A stretch of 64,000 nucleotides of DNA from Asterella californica (GCA_036924285.1 JAYKYS010000009.1:10416001-10480000), one strand, 5' to 3'; shown: positions 11,065 to 23,522, counted from the first letter of the stretch. Numbers and translations: made by a program. The notes: generated by a model from the letters alone, not told the origin.

Positions 11065-12967
11065 TGTGCAAGATTATCCCGTAGATCAGGGCTGTTGCAG
11101 GGATGTAAAGTTCGAGAACAGATCAACCTCAAGCAGAGCTCAAATGAAGTGCCGTATGCTGGTGTAAAGGATCGTATGGCCGTGAGCTAAAACTGACGGG
11201 TCGATCCGCTCTAGCTCTTCCGTACTACCATATATTTTCTGTCAAGTGCCTCGTTGTATGACATAGGATTAGATCCGAGTCTTATCCGCAGTCGCTCGAT
11301 CTCGACGTGCACTAGAGATGCTTGATATCATCAAACTGTTGGAAGAGCGCTGCCAAAGATGCACCCCGTGCTCAAGCAACGCACGCCTCTTATCAGAATC
11401 CTCTACTCGAATTTGTGGATCTTAGCACGCCAATTCAGTGAGCATAAACGTTTAAACCCGTCAGCAGTGGCCTCCAGTATGCATAACCAAACTAACACCC
11501 GGAACGTACTGTCACTTCGACAAACTGGAAATGCAAATGTCCAAGGGATGTACACGTCCCATAAACTCCAACGAGACCGTCGATCCCAAACTGAACGGAC
11601 CCTCGTCTGGCCCCATCTGCTTTCCAATCTGCGTTGCAATGTGCGATAATCTCTTAGCCCTGATCTAAAGCTTCAGCACGCATTTGCCCCGTTTCGACTT
11701 GACGGATTCCACGTAAATTCTCACTTTTAGAATGGGCGCTTGCTTACAAGGACCTGCTCCTCAAGCCGGCCTAGCGTTTCAAACTAGACCAAACTCAGAA
11801 AAACAGTTGCCGGACAGATAATATGGAGGAGAGAAGAGGTGATATGGCGTATTTTCTCCTGCGGGTGGACTTGGAGACCTAAACTCTGTCTTGACCCTGC
11901 CTAGCTGGCCATGACCACCCTCCGAACCCGCAGCTACCGGATGGATCTCCGCAAGCTCGTATCTGTGAATTTGGAAACAGTGGCCGGAGACAAAGTCCGA
12001 ACTCCCGTGTTGACTTCGACTACTCGTAAACTCCTGACATCCTCATATCCAACATACGAGACAAGCATCGCGAAGGAGTTTTAAGTGAACTTTGCACGAT
12101 ACTACGGTAGGTGCCAACTCTCCAAGAGAAGGTTTCTGACGATACGGTGACACCGTTGTTTCCAATCATCTGGATGCTCCTCGGCAAGAGACTTTGCACA
12201 GAGATTCCAGTGTTATGAACGTCGTGTTTCACAATCTCGTGATCTGAACATTTAGCATAAGGTTTCTTTCTATGTAGACGAACTGGGGATCATCTTAACT
12301 TGTCCATTTCACGCTACATGAGCGTAGTAATCACAAGAAACCGCATTTTCACGCCCTCTGCACACACTGCAGGCAATAATGCATCTGCAAATACCCAAGC
12401 CTCTGCCACTTCCAGATTAGAAAATTGTGTTGGACTAGCAATCACCATGAGGTACTGACCTAGCCAGCTCGGGAGCTAGGGAACGTGGACCGTTCCCGCA
12501 ATACATCGAGTATCGTCAAATAGCGGGTCAAAAGCTCCACTGACAGCAGAAGTTCACTGCATGTTATCACGTTAATTCTGGGAGATTATAAAGATTTGCT
12601 TAGAAGTTGCTTCGTCAAGAAATCATAACGATCAAATGCAGCTCGCTGAAGGGAAGGTGATTATAATCTTTGATACTCTGTAATGGACAGTCATGACCTT
12701 TGCCGTGTCATGAGTTCCGTATATAACTGACCCGCTTTATCTTGACCAGAAGCCATAATTCCGTATTCTGTAGATTTAACTTCCATGCATTCGAGCACTG
12801 CGTTGCGCTCCGAGAGAGCTAAACTGTAAAGAAACTACAAAATGGAATGTAGCCTCCTCCATATTACGCGGAATTCGTCCAGTGCACGATGAGGATGACG
12901 GTCGATAAAAAGCATCAACCAACCAAGTGTTGCAGTTTTCACCTCCTCCCGTACCTCCGTCCACCTG
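11065..12967. other. Intergenic, no gene seen
   Basis: Open frames are short (under 100 codons) and lack motifs. The segment next to 11064 would hold the promoter and leader of the membrane-protein gene, but I see no convincing TATA box. No repeats shared with the rest of the window were noticed. Confidence 0.45.
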
Positions 12968-13770
12968 CATTTTTCAATGGGACACTTGATGAGGAATTAT
13001 GTATGTGTGTTCTGGAAGGAGTGACTGCAGCGAAGGGTAACGAACTATGCCGATTGCTTAATACTCTCTACGGTCTCAAGCCGTCCTCAAGAGAATGATA
13101 TTTGATTATCGATAAATTTTTAATTTCTCTTGGATTTACTAAGTCTGGTGTAGACGGAAATGTTTATTATCTACATCAGAAAAAACACTTTGTCATCCTC
13201 GCCCTCTACATGGATGACACTGTGATTGCCCGTAGCAATGAAGCTCTCTTATCTCACTTAAAGATAAAATTTAGCTCACGGTTCAAAATGACAGACATCT
13301 GTCCAGTCCAACATTGCCTAAGCATTGAAATTAACCGTGATCCGTCTTTTGGCAGTATCAGACTTAGTCAAACTCTGTACTTGACACATAAGCTATTTCA
13401 GTTTGGCTTACAGGACTGCAAACCCGTAAACACTCATCTGCTTACAAGTGAGAAACTTTCTTCGGACGACTCTCCCAGTCATTGAGGAAGAGAAGAAACT
13501 ATGTAGTAGTTGTCTTTACTAGAGTGCATCTGACTCTATTAATTAGACCGCAGTATGCACTCGTCTTAACTTATCTTACCCCATTAGTGTACTCTCTCAA
13601 TTCATGAGTAGTCTTGGACCAAACCATATTGCCGCTATCAAGAGAATTTTTTGTTACATCAAGGGAACCTTGAATTCATACCGTGAGTATGCTCAATCGC
13701 TCACCCTACTCCATGTTCTGTTACTCCGATGCTGACTGGAGAACAGGTAGAGACAAGACGTTAGGTCATT
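12968..13770 (+). pseudogene. Copia reverse-transcriptase fragment, truncated both ends
   Basis: Homologous to 7656-8460 of the full copia element but clearly diverged. It starts abruptly at the FNGTLDEE segment and runs through GLKPSSRE, the active-site LYMDDT (M for V in the usual YVDD) and SIRLSQTLYLT. It fades out in the SDADW segment at the start of RNase H. A TGG-to-TGA change after GLKPSSRE (13097-13099) and later frame breaks make it non-functional. It is flanked on the right by a hairpin and by family Y DNA, so it may have been truncated by that insertion. Confidence 0.85.
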
Positions 13771-13780
13771 ATTTTATTTA

Positions 13781-13848
13781 TTTTTGAAAAATCCCAAAAT
13801 CTGCAACTGTGTCACTCACAGTTTGCAGATTTTGAGATTTTTCAAAAA
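13781..13848. repeat. Near-perfect 31-bp inverted repeat (hairpin)
   Basis: Arms at 13781-13811 and 13817-13848 pair over 31 positions with one mismatch and one extra base, around a 5-nt loop. They are AT-rich except for the TCTGCAACTGTG end next to the loop. It lies exactly between the copia fragment and family Y DNA. It could be a tiny foldback element or an end structure of Y. The corresponding place in the second Y copy (about 43145-43195) lacks the hairpin. Confidence 0.8.
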
Positions 13849-14011
13849 ATTTAAGTTAACTTTGTGTATACATAATTGGATTAGCTTTGTTACTTGAGTT
13901 TACCATCTGCTTAGCTGGAAGATGGACCTAAGACGGATTTTTGGGTAAAAGTCGACTTCTTCCTAGAAGCCGGAAGACAGAAATCAAAAGATAATGTGCG
14001 AGGCTTCCAGA

Positions 14012-14190
14012 GGAGTACTGTGACTGTCGTTGCGGATTATACCAACCTAGTAACAATCAGCAAACATCATAGGTGTTGGATGGGCTTGTGTGACAGCCAT
14101 GGAGTACTGTGACTGCCGTTGCGGATTATACCAACCTAGTAACAGCCAGCAGACACAATAGGTGTTAGGTGGGCCTATGTGGCAGCCACT
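14012..14190. repeat. Tandem duplication of ~89 bp within family Y
   Basis: Two consecutive units begin GGAGTACTGTGACTG(T/C)CG and end with (TGACAGCCAT / GGCAGCCACT). They are roughly 85-90% identical. Unit 1 is 14012-14100, unit 2 is 14101-14190. Confidence 0.85.
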
Positions 14191-15916
14191 TAAGCAGTAG
14201 AACCAGGGCTACATGGCATTTGTCCAAAGCCCTGGGCAGCAGGAAAAAGCATGCGGACAGCCGGGCAGCAAATGAGAAAATACCGCATAAAGAGAAAAGG
14301 TGCAAAAGTACCTCTTCTTGCCTTCTTTCCCCCTGAGCTCAAATTCGAAGCACTTTGCGAAGAAGAGACTTCAGAAGACTTGCGAAGGAGGAATTTGAAA
14401 ACGGAGCTGTGAAATTGAAGAGCCAGAGGTGTTTGGAGGCCAAGTAGAAAACTAGAAGGTCAGCGCATCATCACCAGAAGATTGTGAGGCTTTCCCTTTC
14501 TTTCTTCCCTTCCCTTTTCTTCGTCCCTCTCCTTTTCTGTTTCTGCGTTTTCCTTTTCTGCAATTGCTTGCAAGAAACCTTTGCTTGTTCCCTCTCCTTC
14601 CCTTAAAAATTCCAGTGGTTGAGATTACAGATGAAAGCGCTGTCAAATTTCAGGCAGCCTTCTCTCTTCCAAATCTCTTTCACTTTCCTCCAGCAATTAA
14701 TCTTCTCCTTTCTGTCCCAAACCCTTTTTGCTCTTCCTATTCACATTCCCTACCCAATTGTCTTTCTGGCCGTCGAATCCATAGACAGAAAACTTGTCTT
14801 AAGTCTGGACATTTCCAGGAGCCGAATTCAGTTCACTCAAGTAGTGTAGATTTGATTTGATTTGCGAAACGATTGATGTGAATCTTGAGTGGAATTGTAG
14901 TTGATGATTATTTAGAGAAGAAGGAAACTGGGATTCAGGCCAGTGCCTCCCAATCTTCCTGTCTTTCCAATTCGCATCTTCCTAGAAAGCGAGAAGACTG
15001 GAAAGGTTGACAGAATGTGCGAAAAGATGTGAGGGTCTTATGCGAGTCTCTTGTGTCTGACACCTCGTAGTCTGTTTCTTCTTTTTCCAATCTTAGATGA
15101 GAGTTGTAAGAAGTCTTGCTGGTAAAATCTAGAGAGAAGAGTCAAGGGTCTTGTCTTCCATTTATGCAGCAAGCTTCTTCTGAGGGTGTATGCCGAATGA
15201 GAAGTCAAAAAATAGAGTGCAAGTGCTCAAACTCTCAGCAAGCTTGAAGTCCAATGTCTGTTGTGAGGATAGAATTACACACAGGAAGTCAGATGACAAG
15301 TGAGACCAGTGATAGAAAGCCTATATGTGGGAAGCTTTTGGAAGTAGTCATTTATCTTGAAGTTGTCGCTGAAGTCTTCCTGGAGATCATTGTCACCGCA
15401 AGAGCCCCCGAACTTCTTCTGATCATTCTTTATGCCTCTTTTCTCATATAACTCTTTATCTTCTACTAAGAAATATGATGAATTGCAAGGTGGATTGTCT
15501 TCTCAAGAATCCATGTTATGCCTTGGTTAGTTAGAACTGCGTAGGTGTAGATTAGAAGATGTGATGCTATCAGGAAGCTCTCTTATAATTCTAGAAGACA
15601 TAACTCGTCTTCTGAGAATGAAATCTGAACTGTGAGAGCCTGGTAAAGATTGAGTCTTAAGCTCACAACAAGCATGTGTTGAGTAGTGTATCAGAAGCTT
15701 CATTATGATTGCCATGCATCCCCGAGGTCTTGTGTTATCACAAGCGGAGCTGAGAGCAGCCAAACCCCTCATTAAGGAGTTGGGCCTCAACTTCTTCAAC
15801 TGGAACTGGAATCTAGTCGACCAGGACGTGTTGGAAGAATTCTGGTCAGTCATGCCTCCCTGAAACCGCGTACTTGTCAATACAAGAGTGGTTAGAGAAA
15901 GATCGGCATATGAAAC

Positions 15917-16324
15917 ATGGAGTGGTGGAGGAAAGCATTCCATCGACCAGAAGCCGAGAACCATGGTTATGAGCTGGAGAAAGATAAAATCTCCTCAGTC
16001 ATTATTGGACAATGGCATATAACTCGAAAGCATTACATGTCTCTTCCTGGAAGACAGACAAGAAAGAAATGGTTGGAAAGTGGAGGCTTACCGGAGCAAA
16101 AGAAACAACTTCTGGGGACACTCTATCTTCATCTCTTCCTTAACGAGAAAGCTCAGAAGGAGCAGGAAGCCTTGATGATCAAGGACAACCTAGATGACAT
16201 GATGGTTGAGAAGAAGATTCGAGTGACCAATGGGAAGCTGTAGAAGCCAAGGCTTTCGAAGAAAAGAAGCAACGGTTGAAGCAAAAAACCGAACCAGAGA
16301 AGTCATGGCATAGATGAGAGACGC
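15917..16324 (+). pseudogene. Family Y gag-like fragment
   Basis: A 108-residue frame (15917-16243) contains AENHGYELEKDKI and LPGRQTRKKWLE. These match AENRGYELEKKIL and the same region of the second Y copy at 46638-46900. It then reads into a Lys/Glu-rich, coiled-coil-like stretch cut by stops. The family is unclear: position and repeat context point to the gag of a Ty3/gypsy-like element, but I see no zinc knuckle. It is broken by the G1 insertion at 16324. Confidence 0.55.
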
Positions 16325-17607
16325 TGTCGCGCTACTTGGCGGCTACATGTTATATTTCTACTTCGACGCTTGAGTTTAGTAGTTCTAGAAGTTAGCTTAT
16401 ATTACTTCTAGTCGTTTATGTATATGTTTGACACCTTTGCATACGGTGTTCACACTATTTTGAGTCTTAGTAGATTGATTACCATGTTGATAGGGCTTAA
16501 GCTCATGGGTTGTATTTGCGTGTCGCCCATGCACGCTTTCTAGCTGATTTAAGTTATTTTTTGGGGCTGCGTGTCGTTTTAAGTAATTTAAGTTTTACGC
16601 TGGCACTCTACGGGGCTTGACGTGGTAGCCTATGAGTAAAACTAAGTTGCCACGTGGTTTAGGGTACTAAAGGACAACCAAGTGGAGCTATGAACTCCCA
16701 TTGGTCCGTTTTTGTCTTTTGTTAAACTCTAAATTTAGAAACAGAGCTCTAGAGTGGAGTTCGAGCATTTGGTGGGGGATCTTCGAAATCTGAGAGCACA
16801 GGGAGAGAGGGCTCGTCATGCCAAGCACTTCCAGTGAAAATTTCGATCGATTCGAGTCAATAAAGACGGAGTTATGAGCAATTGAAGTTCGAATTGTGCT
16901 AGAATTGAATCACTTTTGTTGGATTTAGGGTTTTCAGTGTCACTCGCAGCAGATTTGAGGAAATTGCTTCAAAACTTCGAGGTTGTGTTCTCTGCCAGCA
17001 GGGCTAAGATTTCACAAAATGTTTCATATCGATTGAGCAACTGAGTAATTCAGGGCGGCCGCTGAAGCTGAGGGGGTCTGAAAAGCTCTTAATCTAGAGC
17101 AGCGACTTCAGAGGAGGAGATCTGCAGTTCTGTGAACATTCAAGAGTCCCAACTTCACAGGGATGTTCAGCACCCTGTAGACTGCAAATCCTGTAAGAAA
17201 CTTTGAAATTTATCGAGCCAAACTCCTGTTATAGGTTGAATTAACCAGCTGGGTACCAGAAATTGCCGCAATATTCTTACTCAGAACTTTTCTGTTCATA
17301 TCTCCGTGTCAGAATTTGATCTCAGGCTGAAATTTCGTCTGTGAGTTCAGTAGTACCTCATTTGCATGTAGGGGAAGTTTAGAGGTCTAAACCTTCATAG
17401 TTTTCCTCTCCGTGGGTGTCAAAGTTCACCGCCGGATCCTATTACTGCCAGCTAGACATGAATTTCGCCTTCTGGGTACATTACTAGATCTTACACATCT
17501 GTGTGAGTGTTTATAGCCCCTGTTGTAACCTGAAAGCCAACCTCTTGAGTGAACAACCACAGCCAGAAGCCCGGCGCTTTCCTAGGTAGACGGATTACAC
17601 TCCGACA
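16325..17607 (+). repeat. G1 5' LTR
   Basis: 1283 bp, starting TGTCGCGCTAC and ending CACTCCGACA. It lacks an approximately 80-bp segment present in the G2 LTRs (the CATAGACAAGTAAGAAGTC part). A possible primer site TGGTGAACTCGAC lies 10 bases downstream (17618-17630). Its tRNA is not identified. Confidence 0.93.
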
Positions 17608-17682
17608 TACTCTCTTTTGGTGAACTCGACGTGAAACACCTAGGGTGGGAGTTTTCTTGAGAGTGTTACAGGATCAGATATC

Positions 17683-20045
17683 ATGGCCAACCAAGGATCA
17701 TCAAGTGGAGCTGCTGCTGCTGCTCAGCAACCTGTTCAGTTGGATGCTGCTACGATGAAGATGTTCCAAGCTTTTTCCATGTTTATGCAGCAACAGCAGA
17801 GCACAGAGAGGAAGGAGGTATTAGCAACCAAGGCGTTGCAATCTGTGGTGCATCAGATGGACCAGTTCAAGGGGACAGATATTTCCAAGTACGTGCGATA
17901 CTATGCTAGGGAGATGGAGGTGAACAAGGTACCTGAGAAGGAGATGGTGGAGAACTTTGAACTTGCTGTTGTGCCTGAGATTCGTGGGCGTGTGAAGGAG
18001 CTCAAGCAGCAGCAAGGACAGAGTTGGGAGAGCTTTATGCGAGCTTTGAAGGAGGAGTACTACACTGAAGACTCAGAGAGGGTGACCAAGAGAACATTCT
18101 TGGAGTGGGTGGTGAAGCCTAACAAAGGTTTGTCTGTAAATGAGTTGTTAAGGGAGTTTGATCGTCAATATGCTCAGCTTTCTAGGACAGAGAAGCTTAC
18201 ACTAGAGGTTGAGAAGACCGAGCTTTTCCTACAAGCAGCGGACGTGACTATTCAGGAGAAGTTTGAGCTGTTGCTGGAAGACAAGAGTGAGGAGAGAGGA
18301 TTGAAGACTGATTGGAAGGAGGTTGAAGAGGCTGTCTCTTTGCTGACCAAGAGACAGAGAAGAAGGGACAAGGTGGTGGTAAGTGAGGCAGCACCTCTCA
18401 TAGTTCCTGTCAAGCAGTTGCCTACTAAGCCCGTTTTGGTAATTGCTAGAGAGGAAGACTCACCGCTTGATGAGTTGATTAAGGGTATGAAGGAGCTTAA
18501 GCTTAAGCTCACTAGGTTAGAAGAGAAGGAGCAGAATGTACAGCTTGCTATGCAGAGACCTCAGATGAGAGAAGGCTTTGTTCATTGTTGTATATGGTGC
18601 GATCATGTAAGAAGAGATTGTGGAGAGTTTTCAGATGCATTGAGGAAGGATCTTATCTTCTTCAAAGATGGTAAGATCCATTTGAGAGAGACTGGGATGA
18701 TGTTGGGAACCAACTTTGGCAAGGGTGGTATGAAGAGACTTGTGAATGAGATATCATCATCACATGTTGTTTCTCTTGTGAATGCTGCTACCTGTGGAGT
18801 GAAAGTGGAGATGGAGAGAGAGAAAGGGACTACTGGGTTGTGGTCAGATGTAGTGCGGTCCCTAGCTAGAACAGAGCTAGACAAGGATGTGCTACGAAGG
18901 GTTGGCAACTCAATTAGAGAAACTACAGGATGGAATGACCCTGTGATACTATGTCAGTGCATGCTTATGTTGCAAGAAGTCAGCATGAAGCTGTACTAGA
19001 AGAAAAACGTAGGAGGGAGGATGCATGTGAGGCTTCTACAGCCAAACGGCCTGCTACAAGGAGTGAAAGGGCTAGACCAGAGGCAAGGCAGGAGACAACA
19101 CCTACTCGGGAGGAGACTATGGAGGATCTACCACCTACAACACCAAAGGAGAAGGAGAGAAGCAAGGAGAAGGGTAAGATGCCTGCATACAAACTTCAGT
19201 CTGACATTGAGATTGCTACAGACTTGAAGCAGGTGTTAGAGAACCATATCTTGAATGGGAAAGTTGAGTTTACTTTGGGTGAGATTCTTGGGATTGCAAA
19301 GCGTGAGTTCCATGAGGTTATCATAGATATCATCAAGAGGAAACGTCAGATTTTGGGTGAAGCAGCTACGCTTAACGCTCTAGGGACCAAACTGTCGGAG
19401 GATGAGGAAGATGAGATTGCTGGTTACTGCTCTCAAGTATCAGAGGGAAGATCAGATCAGCACGTGAGGTTTGAAGATGAGGTGGAAGCATCGCAGAAGA
19501 GCCATTATTCTCACAACCATTGGGCGAGAGCAACCACAGAGACCTTAGTGAAGCTGGGAGATCTAGAGGAACCTGTGGTGGCATTGATTGATCATGGCTT
19601 AGAGATTAATCTGATGTCTAAGGAGCTGTACAAGCGTGGGAGGTGGCCTATAGACACCGATCATGGATGGCTTATCCGTGCTGCCAACAACCAGCGAGGA
19701 GAACTCTATGGTGCTTGCCCCAACATCAAGGTAACTGTGGGTGACATTAGTGATGTTCAGAATTTCTTTGTGCAAGACATGTCAACCTATCCTATCATTC
19801 TAGGGCAGCCTTACATTACTGCTGTTAGAATGGAGACACGAGTTATGGATGACGGTTCAGTCTATGCTAGGATACGTAGTAGAGACGGCAAGAGAGCTGT
19901 TCAGTTTTTGACCGTTGCTGCAGAACATGAGAGGAATCGTGATAGCTTGAGAGACCGTCGACTGCCTAAGATTACTCAGGAGTTTAGAGAGTCTAGGGGT
20001 TTTGGCAGAGTACCATTGAAGAGCGAGACTTCAACGGTACAGTAG
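17683..20045 (+). pseudogene. G1 gag and protease
   Basis: Starts at the ATG giving MANQGSSSG, the same as in G2. Residues ~1-230 are a retrotransposon capsid domain with Gln-rich start, then a charged coiled-coil stretch (LKLKLTRLEEKEQN). The zinc knuckle, CX2CX4HX4C in G2, has lost three residues here, so spacing is destroyed (CIWCDHVRRDC). A 1-nt deletion near 18944 shifts the frame, and the same protein continues in the next frame from about 18951. The protease segment reads ALIDHGLEINLMS: the active-site triplet is D-H-G, not D-S/T-G, in both copies. The frame ends at TAG 20043-20045, overlapping pol. Confidence 0.88.
19997..20040 (+). promoter_or_regulatory. Candidate programmed -1 ribosomal frameshift site (G1)
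   Basis: The heptamer GGGTTTT (19997-20003) is split G-GGT-TTT in the gag-pro frame and fits the X-XXY-YYZ rule. After a 6-nt spacer (20004-20009) a stem forms between 20010-20021 and 20029-20040 (GTACCATTGAAG with CTTCAACGGTAC, one mismatch, 7-nt loop). The pol (-1) frame opens only at 19997, right after a stop at 19994-19996, and gag-pro stops at 20043. The same heptamer and stem occur in G2. Confidence 0.75.
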
Positions 20046-23000
20046 AGCTAAGATTCTCGCCTGATCCAGTAGAGCAGGAAGCTTTATCCACTGGCTTCTT
20101 AGGACTGACATCATGTGGATCAGTGTGTTATAGGAAGGTTGAGAATCTAAAGAGGTTTGAGAGGCAACATGTGAAGTGTGTACAACAGTCTTTGTGGGAC
20201 AGTGGAGAGTTAGCAGGAGATGAATACATATTTGGAGTGTTTGAAGAGCAGTATTTGGTAGATACTATAGGGGAGTTGAAATCTATAGTAGAAAGCTCTA
20301 CAGATAATGTAGATAGAGTGGTGAGAGTGAGCTCCAAGGAGCTTTATGATGTTATTGATAAGTTTATAGATCGACAAGAGGTGTATGTGGAGACCAAGTA
20401 CAAGTCAGTGGCAAAAAAAGTCAAACCAGTGGCTTTGCCTTTACCACTCGATTACAATCAGAAGATGGAGCAAGCTGCACGAGAACCGACGCTCAGAGGA
20501 CCGAGAAGAATTGAGCACCAGTTCACTGAAATAACACTAAAGGAGCTGAGGATTGGAGGCGATGGATTTCTTACTGAGCAAGAGAAGAAGAGCTTCAGGG
20601 AGATGCTATCTAGGCATGGTAAGGCGTTTGCGTTTGAGTCACATGAAGTAGGATGTGTAGATCCAAGTGTAGTTGCACCTATGGTAATCTTTACTATACT
20701 GCATGTGCCTTGGAATCTACGTCCTATCCCTGTGCCTAGAGCTCATCTGCCAAAGCTGATAGACTTGCTTAATGAGAGAATTAGGATGGGTATCCTGGAA
20801 CCATCTATAGCTCTCTACTCTAGCAGATGGTTTACTGTTCCGAAGAAGAGTGGAGCTTTGAGATTCATTCAAGATATGCAGCCAGTTAACAAGGTGACTA
20901 TCAGGAATATGGGTATAGGACCTAATGTAGACGAGTTTGCACAGGCTTTTGCTGGTCGTGCTATCTATTCAATGGGAGACTTATATTCAGGGTATGATCA
21001 GTTTCAGTTATCCTCTGAGAGTAGAGACTTGACTACAATGAGGACACCTTTGGGATTACTGAGGATGTGCACCTTGCCACAAGGTGCTACCAGTTCTATA
21101 GCACATATGATGAATGGCATGAATAAAGTTTTGAGGGATTTCATTCCTGAAAAAACTATGCCATTCCTTGATGATGTGCCGATCAAAGGGTGTGCTGAGG
21201 AGGAGAAGAATGAGGTAAAGGATCAGAGGGGGTGTCGTAAGTTTGTTGTAGATCACATAGCTGACTGCGATAAGATATTGAGTCGACTGGAGGAGGTTCA
21301 TTTGACTTTATCAGGAGCAAAGTCTTTATTTGGAGAACAGGAAGTGTTAATAGTGGGGCACCTATGTGGATCTTATGGTCGGAAACCTTGTCCAAACAAG
21401 GTTGATGCCATTCGAAGAATGAAGGAGACGTGTGGATCGGTTACTGAGGTGTGTGTTTTACCATATATGGATTCCACACTTTGCTCATGTAGCAGATCCG
21501 TTGTACAAGCTGCTGAGGAAGGGGCAAAGATTTCAATGGCAAGAGGAGCAAAGCGAGTCTATGAAGAAGTTGAAGGATCTGTTGTCTTCACCACCAACTC
21601 TACGGAAGGTAACATATGAGTTGGGCAGATCCGTTATCCTTACTGTAGATACTAGTCCTATTGGCATTGGATGGGCTATAGGACAAGATGACCAGGATGG
21701 AAATAGGTATGTGGTGCGTTTTGGTGCTAAGGTATTAAGTTCACGGCAGAGAGACTACCCTCAGGTCAAGAGAGAGCTATGGGGAGTAGTTACTGCGATG
21801 AAAAGTGACAAGGAATACTTGATAGGAGCACTTGTGGTTGTGGAGACAGATTGTTTACCTCTCTTGGGAATGATCACTAGTTGTACAACTCCAGATATTG
21901 CTATGTTGAGGTGGATAGCATATATCAAGTCCTTGAACCCAGAGTTTAGACATATTGCACGAAAAGACAATCCTGTGGCAGATATGTTATCAAGGGCTAG
22001 GTATTACGATGAGAAGGAAATGATAGATGATCAGGAGGATGTGGGGACAGAGTTCTATTCTAGTGCTCTTGCTAGAAAAGATAGAAGATGTTTTGCAACC
22101 TCGTTGGAGTTATTTGAGGAAACTATGTATGATGGCGAGTGGTTGGATCTTGGGCGCTATTTGAGTTCATTGGAAAGGCAAGAAGGCTGGTCTGATGCAG
22201 ATTTCAAGAGGATCCGTAGAACAGCTTATGGGTACTTTTTATATGGAGGACATCTATGGAAGCGCCCTAAGCTACAGGGAGGTGTACCGCAGCGGGTGGT
22301 ATGTGACCTAGAATTGCAGCAGAAGCTGATCAAGGAGTTCCATGAGAGTCTATGGGCCGGTCATAGAGGAGTTTGGGCTACATTTGCCAAGATAAAGGAG
22401 AAGTATTGGTGGAAGGGTATGTATAAGGATGTAGTACAGTTTGTTTCATCTTGTATACCTTGCCAGATGTATTCCAACGTACGTCATCGTGATGGATTGC
22501 ATCCTACTTATCCTTTAGCCATTCATTACAAATGGGTAGTGGATCCGATAACTATGCCATTTGGGCTTGGACAAATGAGATATCTAGTCTTGGCTAGAGA
22601 AGATCTATCTAACCAAGTTGAAGGCCGTGCCTTGAGGACGAAGACCACTGCTAGTGTCTGCCGCTTTCTACTTGAAGATGTTATTTGTAGGTATGGGTGT
22701 GGAGGAAAGATCACTGCAGATAGGGGTGAGCTGGATTCGCAAGAAGCAGTTGAGTTCTTCAAGCGATTGGGAATCAAGTTGGCGTTAACCACTGCTTACA
22801 ATCCTGAAGGGAATGGCAAGAGCGAACGAGGTCATCCGCCAATCATCAAAGCTTTGGTAAAAGCTTGCAAGGGTAAGATCCGTGAATGGCCTAGACTGCT
22901 ACCATTTGCTTTGTGGGCAGATCGTACAACTCATAGTACCGTTACAGGTTACATGCCAGCAGAGTTGATACTAGGGCAAAAACCTGTGATGCCGATTGAG

Positions 23001-23489
23001 GAGGTTGTGCCTACTTGGAATGTTTTGCCATGGGAAGATGGTAGAAGTACGGAGGATCTTCTTGCATTAAGGATCCAACAGTTAGAACGGAGACCTGAGG
23101 ATGTTGCCAAAGCTGTGGAAAGGTTGAAGACTGCTAGAGAGAGAAACAAAGGCAGATTTGATAGAACGCATAGATTACGACCCAAACCAGTTAAAGAAGG
23201 TGATTGGGTGTTAGTCTATGATAGTAGTCTTGATAATCAACATAGCACTATCAGAAAGTTCTCCAAGAGATGGTTTGGACCTTATGTGGTGTTAGAAGTT
23301 TATGATAATGCCACATACTCCTTGAGAGAGTTAGATGGTGCAGTGCTCAAGATACCAGTCGCAGGAAAGAGAATCAAGCTCTTTAGAAGGAGAGGGGAGG
23401 ATCAAAACGTTGCAGAGTTTACAGAGGATGAAGCTGAAGACTCAATGCAGGTTGAAGATGAGTTTGAAGCCGAAGCTGAAGAGTCTTGA
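19997..23489 (+). pseudogene. G1 pol: reverse transcriptase, RNase H, integrase
   Basis: Read in the -1 frame relative to gag-pro. RT spans about 20480-21450 with VPKKSGALRFIQD, DLYSGYDQF, LPQGAT and the active-site FLDDV (21169-21183). A 20-nt deletion near 21449 (GTG microhomology at the ends) shifts the frame, and the protein resumes as FYHIWIPHFAH. RNase H follows with TVDTSPIGIGWAI and LWGVVTAM. Integrase has the zinc site (FHESLWAGHRG ... CIPCQ) and the catalytic Asp in VVDPITM, Asp in ITADRGE and Glu in GNGKSERGH. A GPY/F-like segment (KRWFGPYVV) and an acidic tail close it. No chromodomain is seen. The TPLGLLRM...LPQGAT pattern marks a group distinct from G3. Confidence 0.9.
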
Positions 23490-23522
23490 TCTGGATGGCA
23501 CATACCGGAGGATGTGCAGGTT

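Larger units (their letters stand above)
13849..16324 (+). mobile_element. Family Y gypsy-like element, left segment (LTR-like and gag)
   Basis: This segment aligns, with much divergence, to 43190-44330 plus 45641-46995. Shared blocks include GTCGACTTCTTCC near 13951, GAAAGCGCTG near 14633, the 'aggccagtgcctccc' block near 14936, and a gag-like reading near 15917. The first part looks like a decayed LTR and leader, the last like gag. It is rich in GAAGAC/GTCTTC hexamers. Gypsy G1 is inserted at its right end (target duplication ACGC at 16321-16324 and 24819-24822), and Y continues at 24823. Confidence 0.6.
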
